The position numbers and the translations under genes are program-made. A stretch of 7,914 nucleotides of DNA from an uncultured Collinsella sp. GTDB lineage: Bacteria > Actinomycetota > Coriobacteriia > Coriobacteriales > Coriobacteriaceae. The notes beneath the pieces were generated by a model. The model ran no database searches. It was not told where the DNA came from and worked only from the letters and a program-made list of their open reading frames with translations. Within the stretch, counting starts at the first letter, position 1; the number at the start of each line of letters is the position of its first letter. Where the stretch lies: assembly GCA_902462065.1 (NCBI GenBank), contig CABQAK010000062.1, positions 1 to 7,914 on the forward strand. Reading direction: 5' to 3'. Positions 1-5,865 of this stretch are shown one piece after another.

Positions 1-224
1 AAAAGAACTGGAAAAGCAACGCCATCGGCGTGGCAGCGGCCTTTAGCTCGGCACAACTCGCCCTCGCAGGCATTAAGAGCCTGGTGCCGTTTGACCAGAT
101 GGCACATGTCATGCTCTCGGTGGGTCACGCGTTGCCGGCAACGCTGCGCGAGACGGCAAAGGGCGGCATCGCGCAGGCTCCGGCCGCACTTTCGGCCTGT
201 GCAAAATGCGGTGTGTGCGGGTAG
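1..224 (+). CDS. sdaA: L-serine dehydratase (L-serine ammonia-lyase), iron-sulfur-dependent, alpha chain, C-terminal end (partial)
   Basis: Only the last ~73 codons are present; the first complete codon in frame is at position 3 and the TAG stop is at 222-224. The visible protein reads through NAIGVAAAFSSAQLALAGI and ends with the family's conserved C-terminal block, VGHALPATLRETAKGGIA. The pattern LRETAxGGxA is typical of the alpha chain or C-terminal domain of [4Fe-4S] L-serine dehydratases, which convert L-serine to pyruvate and ammonia in the cytoplasm. The GTG at position 30 is internal, because the frame stays open and family-like upstream of it. The tail carries three cysteines in a CxxCxxC pattern (CAKCGVC) in the last eight residues, which is unusual for the family as I know it. 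The family call rests on motif recall only; the catalytic and most cluster-binding regions lie outside the window. Confidence 0.72.
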   Translation, partial: KNWKSNAIGVAAAFSSAQLALAGIKSLVPFDQMAHVMLSVGHALPATLRETAKGGIAQAPAALSACAKCGVCG

Positions 225-245
225 TGACCCTGAACGACTCGATAG

Positions 246-261
246 TGGGACATTTGTCCCA
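246..261. promoter_or_regulatory. Perfect 7-bp-arm palindrome, possible operator
   Basis: TGGGACA-TT-TGTCCCA is a perfect inverted repeat with a 2-nt centre. The centre is too tight for a stable hairpin, so a site for a dimeric DNA-binding protein is more likely than an RNA stem. It lies about 27 bp upstream of the putative -35 of the transpeptidase promoter. The core GACAnnTGTC resembles the ACAnnTGT core of BlaI/CopY-type operators, but no such regulator is in the window. The binding protein is unknown. Confidence 0.3.
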
Positions 262-287
262 GCTCTTTCGAATGCCACCGTTTCCGT

Positions 288-316
288 ACCACAAACAGTA
301 GGGCAATCGCTATAAT
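288..316 (+). promoter_or_regulatory. Putative sigma-70 promoter of the L,D-transpeptidase gene
   Basis: A perfect TATAAT -10 hexamer lies at 311-316. A half-matching -35 (ACCACA, 288-293, sharing the ACA end of TTGACA) is 17 bp upstream. Transcription would start near 322-324 and leave a leader of about 50 nt before the start codon at 374. The weak -35 suggests either modest activity or help from an activator. Confidence 0.5.
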
Positions 317-357
317 GCAAGCCCAGTAAAAACACGATGAACCGCAAGGCGAAAATC

Positions 358-363
358 GAAGGA
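358..363 (+). promoter_or_regulatory. Ribosome binding site that decides the transpeptidase start
   Basis: GAAGGA lies 10 nt before the ATG at 374 but only 1 nt before the in-frame ATG at 365. One nucleotide is too close for ribosome binding, so 374 is the better start even though its spacing is slightly long. Confidence 0.5.
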
Positions 364-373
364 TATGCATACG

Positions 374-2107
374 ATGTCGCAAAACGATCGAACTCATCTG
401 ATTCCCGATCCGCAGCAGCCGAGCAGGCACACCGGCGGCGTTCAGTCGCCGCGTCCTATCGCGCCGAGCCACGGTCAGCAGCGTAGTGCAGCAAACGCTT
501 CCCAACACCCGAACCAACAGCGACAGCAGCGTCAACAACGTCAGCGGCGCCAGGCAAACGGCAATGCGCCCAAGCAGCCCCCCACGCACGCTCGAGGCGA
601 TCGCGGCCCCGCGCGCAAACCCGCCGAGAACAATAAGTCGGGCAAAAAGACGACGTTCTTTGTCGTCCTAGGTCTAATCGTCATTGTCTATATCGTAGGC
701 GTCGTAGCGTTTTCGCAGGTAGCCTACCCCAACACCACCATCGCCGGCGTCGACGTCTCGTTCTCCAACGCTTCGTCTGCCGCTACCAAGGTCAACTCGG
801 CATGGAAGCACTATAAGCTCACCGTGACAGGCGATGACTTTAGCTGGACCTATCAGCCCGAGTCCGATGAGCCCATCGTCGATGGCGAAGCTGCCGCAAA
901 AGAGATTATCAGCCACAACGAAGCCTTTATTTGGCCGGTCCGCCTTGTGGAATCCTTAAGCGGCAAGACCAAAACAACTGCTACCTCCAACAAAGTCGAT
1001 CTTGATCAAGACGTCGACCTGTCCATGCTCTCCGATACCTTTGACCAAAAGAAGTTTGAGGAGGACCTGGGCGCCGCTATCGACGAGTTTAACGAGGGCC
1101 GTTCGGGCACGTTCGAGGCCAATAGCTCCTATGACGAGCAGGCCGGCAAGTTTACCGTCGAGAAGGCGCGCTCCAACGAAAAACTCAACCGCGAGCATGT
1201 CATTAAATATGCCGAGCTCGAGCTTGCCTCGCTGGCCGAGACCGTAGATCTTTCCAAGCTCGGCAACGATGCCTATGAACCGCTCAATGGAACGCTGACC
1301 GATGATCAGATTCAGGCCGCATGCGATGCCGCCAACAACTTCCTGGGCGTCAACGTGACCCTCAAGCTCAACGGCGAGGATGCCGGAAAGGTCGACGGCA
1401 GCTCCGTGTTGCAGTGGATTAGCTTTGCCGATCCGGCCAACCCCACGCTCGATACGTCGCAGATCAGTAGCTGGGCAGCCGAGCTCGCTAACGGCTTTAA
1501 TACCGTGGGCTCCACTCGCTGGTGGACGCGCGCCGATGGCAAGCAGTGCGCCGTCGAAGGCGGTGACTTTGGTTGGTCCATCGACAGCAGCTCGCTCGCC
1601 AAGCAGGTCGAGGATGCCATTAACAACAAGCAGACCGGCGAAATCGAGATCAAGTACTCCCAGAAGGCCGACACCTTTACCGCAAAGGGAGAGCCCGACT
1701 GGAAGGCGTATATCGACGTCGACCTGTCCGAGCAGCACGCGCGCTACTATGACGAGAGCGGTAATATCATTTGGGAGGCCAACTTTATTTCCGGCAAACC
1801 GGGCGAAGACGCCACCCCCGAGGGCGTGTGGCAGATCAACAGTAACGACGGCGGCAGCACCCTAATCGGAGCCAAGGATCCCGAGACGGGCAAGCCCAAA
1901 TATGAGAGCCCGGTGAGCTACTGGATGCCGTTCGAGGGCAATATGATCGGCTTCCACGATGCTACCTGGCAAAACGACAAGAGCTTCGATAACGCCGAGT
2001 CGTACAAATGGTGCGGCAGCCACGGCTGCATCAACCTGCGCCTGGCAGACGCCAAGGCACTTCACGACTGCATCAAAGTCGGCCTGTGCGTGGTTGTCCA
2101 CTCGTAG
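374..2107 (+). CDS. Membrane-anchored L,D-transpeptidase, YkuD domain with peptidoglycan-binding-4-like region
   Basis: 577 aa from the ATG at 374 (580 aa if the ATG at 365 is used). Residue numbers here count from 374. The first ~94 residues are a cytoplasmic, low-complexity Gln/Arg/Pro-rich tail (QQRQQRQQRQRRQ near 48-60). One membrane helix follows (about 95-116, FFVVLGLIVIVYIVGVVAF), then a long extracellular part. NTTIAGVDVS just after the helix matches the start of the VanW/PG-binding-4-like modules found before YkuD domains. The C-terminal YkuD domain (about 445-577) has the conserved histidine in GFHD (H528) and the catalytic SHGCINL motif (S549, H550, C552). It should form peptidoglycan cross-links at the outer membrane face using tetrapeptide donors, which are typically less beta-lactam sensitive. 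An extra Cys547 lies five residues before the nucleophile. The gene appears monocistronic, with its own promoter upstream and a stem-loop downstream. Family assignment is firm; the exact cross-link made is inference. Confidence 0.93.
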   Translation: MSQNDRTHLIPDPQQPSRHTGGVQSPRPIAPSHGQQRSAANASQHPNQQRQQRQQRQRRQANGNAPKQPPTHARGDRGPARKPAENNKSGKKTTFFVVLGLIVIVYIVGVVAFSQVAYPNTTIAGVDVSFSNASSAATKVNSAWKHYKLTVTGDDFSWTYQPESDEPIVDGEAAAKEIISHNEAFIWPVRLVESLSGKTKTTATSNKVDLDQDVDLSMLSDTFDQKKFEEDLGAAIDEFNEGRSGTFEANSSYDEQAGKFTVEKARSNEKLNREHVIKYAELELASLAETVDLSKLGNDAYEPLNGTLTDDQIQAACDAANNFLGVNVTLKLNGEDAGKVDGSSVLQWISFADPANPTLDTSQISSWAAELANGFNTVGSTRWWTRADGKQCAVEGGDFGWSIDSSSLAKQVEDAINNKQTGEIEIKYSQKADTFTAKGEPDWKAYIDVDLSEQHARYYDESGNIIWEANFISGKPGEDATPEGVWQINSNDGGSTLIGAKDPETGKPKYESPVSYWMPFEGNMIGFHDATWQNDKSFDNAESYKWCGSHGCINLRLADAKALHDCIKVGLCVVVHS

Positions 2108-2130
2108 GAAAACACGCCTTCACACAACGG

Positions 2131-2158
2131 GGAACTGACGCTCCAATCTAACAGTTCC
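2131..2158 (+). repeat. Small stem-loop in the intergenic region
   Basis: GGAACTG (2131-2137) and CAGTTCC (2152-2158) are perfect 7-bp inverted arms around a 14-nt loop. No T-run follows. It begins 23 nt after the transpeptidase stop and could protect the 3' end of the transcript. A role is not shown by the sequence. Confidence 0.3.
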
Positions 2159-2171
2159 GAAAGAATCCGCC

Positions 2172-2210
2172 ATATGCGCCCGCCTCACGCGACGGGCGCA
2201 TATACTTATT
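2172..2210 (+). terminator. Probable intrinsic terminator after the L,D-transpeptidase gene
   Basis: ATATGCGCCCG (2172-2182) and CGGGCGCATAT (2193-2203) are perfect 11-bp arms with a 10-nt loop. They are followed by a short, imperfect T-rich run, ACTTATT (2204-2210). The stem is strong but the U-tract is weak, so termination may be partial and some transcripts could run into the exporter operon 26 nt downstream. Confidence 0.55.
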
Positions 2211-2224
2211 GAGGAACTTTCTAT

Positions 2225-2231
2225 AAAGGAG
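2225..2231 (+). promoter_or_regulatory. Strong ribosome binding site of the adaptor gene
   Basis: AAAGGAG lies 5 nt upstream of the ATG at 2237, which fixes that start. I see no convincing sigma-70 promoter between the stem-loop at 2172-2203 and this site. Confidence 0.7.
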
Positions 2232-2236
2232 ACGCC

Positions 2237-3670
2237 ATGTCGAATGTCCCCACCATCACCTCGGGATCAAATGATACCGAGCGAGCGCCCGAGGGTGCCA
2301 CCGAAACGATTCCTCTGATTACAGACGTACATGCCGATAAGCAGAACGGACGCGCGAACGATACAACCGAGATTTCTGACGAAGAGGCCTACGCCAAGCT
2401 CAAAGCAAAACGTGCCGAACGTCGACGCAAAAAGCTGATTCGGCGCGGTATTGCCGCCGGCGTCGTGGGTGCCATCGCGCTCATTGCCATTGTCGCAACC
2501 CTGGTTATCAATGCGCAGCCACAGGGCGCTAGCGGGCCTGTGACCGACATGGTGACCGAGGGCACGTTTACCACAACGGTCGAGGCTAAAGGCCAGCTCA
2601 AACCCATTTCGTCCTCAGTGGTCTCCCCTTCTGTCGACGGTACGGTCGATTCGATCAACGTGCAGGCGGGCCAATCCGTCAACGAGGGCGACGTGCTTAT
2701 GACCATTAAAAACGACGAGCTCGATCGCAACGTTGCCGAGGCGCAGCGTGCAGTTGCTGCCGCTCAAGAAGACCTCGCTAATGCGAAGAAAGCCGCAGCT
2801 GCCGCTCAGGCCACCCCAACGACGGACGTCGATGGAGCTTCCGCAGCGGCTGGCGTCTCCGACGCATCAGCGGACACGAACGCCTTATCGGCCGCGCAGC
2901 GCAGCCTCGCTTCGGCCCAGGCAAACCTCGATCAGGCGAACGCCAAGGCCGCCAGCCGTACGGTCACGGCCCCGAGCTCGGGCAGCATCGTGGAGCTCAA
3001 CGCCAAGGTGGGCGCCACGGTAACAGGCGGCATGATCATGGGCGAAAGCGAGACGAGCGGCGGCAAGCAGTGCATGCAGATCGCCGACCTATCCAAGATG
3101 AAGGTGACCGTGCAGGTGGGCGAAAAGGACATCGCCAAGATCGCCGTTGGGCAGAGCGCCAACGTCACGTATCCCGCGTTTCCCGATATCGTGAGCCAGG
3201 GCACCGTCACGGCTATCGCGTCGGTGGCAAACTCCGACGCCGCCAACGGTGGTGGCAGTGTAACCTTTAACGTCGACATTCTCATCGAGGCGCCCGACGC
3301 GCGCCTGAAGCCGGGCATGACAGCCGAGGTAACGGTGGTGACCGAGCAGCTCGACGACGTGGTGATGGTGCCGACGATGGCGCTCATGACCGAAGACGGC
3401 GAACACTATTACGTCAACGCGGCGACTGATGACGAGGGCAAGCAAACCCGTCGCGTGAAGGTGACCGTCGTGACGCAAAACGACAACGAAGCCGTAGTCG
3501 GCAAGACACAGGTCAAGCGCGACGACCAGGGCAACGAGATCAACCCCAACGTTCCGGTTACCAAGCTGCGCGATGGCGACACCCTCGTCATGGACACCGG
3601 AGCGGACGCAACGGCTGACGGCGGCTACGGTGCGGATTCGGGCAGTATGTCTGCCGACGAGGGCATGTAA
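2237..3670 (+). CDS. macA: MacA/HlyD-family adaptor (membrane fusion) subunit of an ABC exporter
   Basis: 477 aa. A ~70-residue hydrophilic cytoplasmic N-terminus ends in a very basic stretch (KAKRAERRRKKLIRR, 56-70). One membrane helix follows (about 71-92). The extracellular part shows the adaptor plan: first half of a lipoyl-like domain (about 128-158, with VVSPSVDGTVDSINVQAGQ), an Ala/Gln-rich coiled-coil hairpin (about 162-192 and 216-239), the second lipoyl half (about 241-265, TVTAPSSGSIVELNAKVGA), then a beta-barrel domain ending near LKPGMTAEVTVV. The tip between the coiled-coil arms is an Asp/Ala/Ser-rich loop (about 193-215). The C-terminus is Gly/Asp/Ser-rich. In monoderm bacteria such adaptors (for example YknX) work with a MacB-like permease without TolC. 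The stop overlaps the next start by one base (TAATG), so the three genes are translationally coupled. The substrate cannot be told from sequence; the symbol marks family resemblance. Confidence 0.88.
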   Translation: MSNVPTITSGSNDTERAPEGATETIPLITDVHADKQNGRANDTTEISDEEAYAKLKAKRAERRRKKLIRRGIAAGVVGAIALIAIVATLVINAQPQGASGPVTDMVTEGTFTTTVEAKGQLKPISSSVVSPSVDGTVDSINVQAGQSVNEGDVLMTIKNDELDRNVAEAQRAVAAAQEDLANAKKAAAAAQATPTTDVDGASAAAGVSDASADTNALSAAQRSLASAQANLDQANAKAASRTVTAPSSGSIVELNAKVGATVTGGMIMGESETSGGKQCMQIADLSKMKVTVQVGEKDIAKIAVGQSANVTYPAFPDIVSQGTVTAIASVANSDAANGGGSVTFNVDILIEAPDARLKPGMTAEVTVVTEQLDDVVMVPTMALMTEDGEHYYVNAATDDEGKQTRRVKVTVVTQNDNEAVVGKTQVKRDDQGNEINPNVPVTKLRDGDTLVMDTGADATADGGYGADSGSMSADEGM

Positions 3671-4443
3671 TGCGTCCAGTTATCGACATCCGCAACGTGC
3701 ACCGCATCTTTGAGAGCGAGGCGGGGTGCGCCCACATCCTGCACAACGTGAGCCTGGCGGTAAATCCCGGCGAATTCGTCGCTATCACCGGCCCCTCGGG
3801 CTCGGGCAAGTCGACGCTCATGAACATCCTAGGCTGTCTGGATAAGCCGACGGCGGGCGACTACTACCTGCAAGGGCTCAACGTGGCCGAGCTCGATGAT
3901 GACGAGCTCACCGAAGTTCGCGCCCTGAGCATTGGCTTTGTCTTTCAGAGCTTCAACCTGCTGCCGCGCCTGTCGGTTATCGAAAATGTGATGCTGCCGC
4001 TGGCCTACACCAATGTGCCCCGTAGCCAGCGCGAAATGCGCGCCGTGCACGCGCTGCAGGCTGTCACGCTGCCCGTCGACCACTGGGACCACCGCATATC
4101 CGAGCTCTCGGGCGGCCAGATGCAGCGCGTCGCAATCGCGCGCGCCCTCGTCAATGACCCGCCCATCATTCTGGCCGACGAGCCGACGGGAAACCTGGAC
4201 TCCGCTACCGGAGCGCTTGTGATGGAAACCTTCCATAAGCTCCAGAAGCGCGGCAAAACCATCGTGCTTATCACACACGACCCCGGCATCGCCGCCGAGG
4301 CCGACCGTGCCGTGACCATCCGCGACGGTCGCATTCACGATGGCGCGTATATTCCACATGCACCGCGGACCCTGCGCAGCGCCGTGGATAGCCTGCCCAG
4401 GATTTCCGCCTCCGCCAACCCGCCGAAAGGAGAGATGGCATGA
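3670..4443 (+). CDS. ABC transporter ATP-binding protein, MacB/LolD type
   Basis: 257 aa, with every motif of a working ABC ATPase. Walker A is GPSGSGKST (41-49), the Q-loop glutamine is Q93 in FVFQSFNLLP, and the signature is LSGGQ (146-150). Walker B is ILADE with the catalytic glutamate E171, the D-loop is NLD (175-177) and the switch histidine is H203 in ITHD. The sequence is typical of the MacB/LolD/FtsE branch that drives mechanotransmission transporters rather than substrate-channel exporters. After about residue 225 there is a ~30-residue Pro/Ala/Arg-rich tail with no obvious domain. The ATG at 3670 overlaps the adaptor's TAA by one base and has GAGGG 6 nt upstream. The stop overlaps the permease start (ATGA). 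It acts at the cytoplasmic face with the permease encoded next. Confidence 0.95.
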   Translation: MRPVIDIRNVHRIFESEAGCAHILHNVSLAVNPGEFVAITGPSGSGKSTLMNILGCLDKPTAGDYYLQGLNVAELDDDELTEVRALSIGFVFQSFNLLPRLSVIENVMLPLAYTNVPRSQREMRAVHALQAVTLPVDHWDHRISELSGGQMQRVAIARALVNDPPIILADEPTGNLDSATGALVMETFHKLQKRGKTIVLITHDPGIAAEADRAVTIRDGRIHDGAYIPHAPRTLRSAVDSLPRISASANPPKGEMA

Positions 4444-5654
4444 GCGCCCGCGATCTCATCCAGGAAGCCCTTCACTCGCTCGAAGCCAACAAGGGGCGCA
4501 GCCTGCTCACCATCCTGGGCATTGTCATCGGCATCGCCTCGGTTATCGCCATGACTTCGCTCATCGGCGGCATCCAAAACAGCCTGGTCAACAGTCTGGG
4601 CCTCAATGCGGCACGCATGGTGCAAATCTATTCGTCGCAAGAACTCACCGAGTCCGACATCGAGAAGCTTCAAAAACTGGTGCCGCAGATAGAGCAGATC
4701 GGCATTGTCGACAGCGCGTATACCGAGTATAAGACCGGCGATAAAAGCTATACCGTCATGGCACAGGGTGTCGATAGCGACATGCTCGACGCCGTGGGGG
4801 CCAGCAAGCTCGTTGCGGGGCGCACCTATTCCCAGACCGAGTCCCAATCAGGCTCGCGCGTGGCGCTCATCAGCCGCGGCGGCGCCGATCAGCTTTACGG
4901 CAACGAACAGGATGCGCTGGGGAAAACCATCAAGGTGTCCAACGGCGAGGTGCAGATTGTAGGTGTGATTGATGGCGGCAACGACTCCATGGGCTCGCTC
5001 ACGCTGTATATGCCGCGCGAAACCATCTCAGGCCTGTTTGGCGACGAAAATCCTTCATTCCCCAGCGTGACGGCTCTTGCCGCCGAGGGCACAGACATGG
5101 ACGAGCTTTGTAAGACCATCGAGTCCAAGGTGCGCGCAATGAAGGGCATCGCGGAGGATGATGAGTACGACAGTGTATCGGCGACCTCCATGAAAAGCGC
5201 CATCGATGCACTCAACTCCTTTATGGGCGCGTTCTCGCTCATCATGGGCGCTGTCGCCAGCATCTCGCTGCTTGTCGGCGGTATCGGCATTATGAATATG
5301 ATGCTTACCAACGTAACGGAGCGCATCCGCGAGATCGGCATCCGCCGTGCCCTGGGCGCAAGTCGTCGCGATATCACCGCGCAGTTTTTGGCCGAGTCCT
5401 CGGCGCTGTGCGTCACCGGCGGACTGTTGGGTGTCCTGATTGGCTATCTGCTGGCATGGGGACTCACGTTCTTTGCCGCAAGCTCGGGCATCATGAGCGA
5501 GTTTGGAGCTACCGGGACGATCACGCCAAGCTTCTCCATTACAACAGTGTTGATCGCGTTTGCCGTATCGGTCGGCATCGGCGTAATCTTTGGCTTCTAC
5601 CCCGCTCGCCGTGCAGCAAAGCTCGACCCGGTGGAATGCCTACGCTACCAGTAA
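4440..5654 (+). CDS. ABC transporter permease, MacB/FtsX family
   Basis: 404 aa with the MacB layout. The first membrane helix is at about 21-44 (SLLTILGIVIGIASVIAM). A large extracytoplasmic MacB-PCD-type domain spans about 45-260. Three C-terminal helices follow at about 262-288, 318-345 and 366-387. Between the second and third helices is the conserved coupling segment ERIREIGIRRALGASRRDI (294-312), which contacts the ATPase. The protein ends with the canonical PARRAAKLDPVECLRYQ. Unlike E. coli MacB, the ATPase is a separate polypeptide. The ATG overlaps the ATPase stop by 4 nt and is preceded by AAAGGAGAG, with GGAG 7 nt away. With the adaptor it forms an envelope exporter; related Gram-positive systems export or protect against peptides and toxins. 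The substrate is unknown, and no peptide or toxin gene lies beside it. Confidence 0.93.
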   Translation: MSARDLIQEALHSLEANKGRSLLTILGIVIGIASVIAMTSLIGGIQNSLVNSLGLNAARMVQIYSSQELTESDIEKLQKLVPQIEQIGIVDSAYTEYKTGDKSYTVMAQGVDSDMLDAVGASKLVAGRTYSQTESQSGSRVALISRGGADQLYGNEQDALGKTIKVSNGEVQIVGVIDGGNDSMGSLTLYMPRETISGLFGDENPSFPSVTALAAEGTDMDELCKTIESKVRAMKGIAEDDEYDSVSATSMKSAIDALNSFMGAFSLIMGAVASISLLVGGIGIMNMMLTNVTERIREIGIRRALGASRRDITAQFLAESSALCVTGGLLGVLIGYLLAWGLTFFAASSGIMSEFGATGTITPSFSITTVLIAFAVSVGIGVIFGFYPARRAAKLDPVECLRYQ

Positions 5655-5662
5655 GCCACCAC

Positions 5663-5739
5663 CAATAAGTTGCGGTGAATTAGGGACTGAATATGCTATC
5701 TAGCAGCAAAAACAGACACTATTTCACCGCAACTTATTG
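5663..5739. repeat. 77-nt quasi-palindromic element between convergent operons
   Basis: The outer arms CAATAAGTTGCGGTGAA (5663-5679) and TTCACCGCAACTTATTG (5723-5739) are perfect 17-bp inverted repeats. Pairing continues inward with interruptions: 29 of the 35 positions 5663-5697 are complementary to 5705-5739, around a 7-nt centre (5698-5704). As RNA or extruded DNA it would form one long hairpin on either strand. It starts 8 nt after the permease stop. No T-run follows it on either strand, so it is not a classical intrinsic terminator, although it could block convergent read-through. Its shape is that of a small MITE- or REP-like mobile or dispersed element. Only one copy is in the window, so dispersal is not shown. 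Confidence 0.75.
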
Positions 5740-5831
5740 AAGGGCTGCTTGCGCCAGTTCCGGGCGTCGTCCTCGAGCTATTGGCGGATGACGGGCTTGT
5801 ACGGGTCGAGCTTGCTCGGGGCGCTCCTCCT
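5740..5831 (-). pseudogene. istA: Remnant of an IS21-family IstA transposase
   Basis: The minus strand reads PSKLDPYKPVIRQ, then a TAG stop (5778-5780), then LEDDARNWRKQ. This matches the IstA segment I know as SKLDPYKPxIxxWLExDxxxxRKQRHTA. The stop stands where a conserved Trp is usual, so a TGG to TAG change explains it. Homology ends after RKQ at about 5745, just where the 77-nt quasi-palindrome begins. Upstream (5820-5848) the frame stays open with a Pro/Arg/Ala-rich stretch that may be more of the same gene, but it is not diagnostic. The helix-turn-helix, the DDE core and istB are absent. It is a dead fragment marking past insertion-sequence activity beside the cobalamin genes. The call rests on recognition of about 25 residues. 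Confidence 0.6.
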
Positions 5832-5865
5832 CGCGGGCGGGAGGGCGCGCAGGCGCGGCGAGCGC

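Noticed and set aside
219..230. GGGT-AGTG-ACCC stem-loop at the serine dehydratase stop codon
   Set aside because: Only 4 bp long with no T-run after it; too weak to call a terminator.
956..1738. Long minus-strand open frame inside the L,D-transpeptidase gene
   Set aside because: Antisense to a well-supported gene, with no ribosome site and a low-information composition.
2201..2206. TATACT as a -10 box for the exporter operon
   Set aside because: No acceptable -35 lies 16-18 bp upstream; that space is the GC-rich arm and loop of the stem-loop.
5663..5739. CRISPR repeat or tRNA-like structure at the quasi-palindrome
   Set aside because: There is a single inverted pair, not direct repeats with spacers, and no cloverleaf or CCA-type features.
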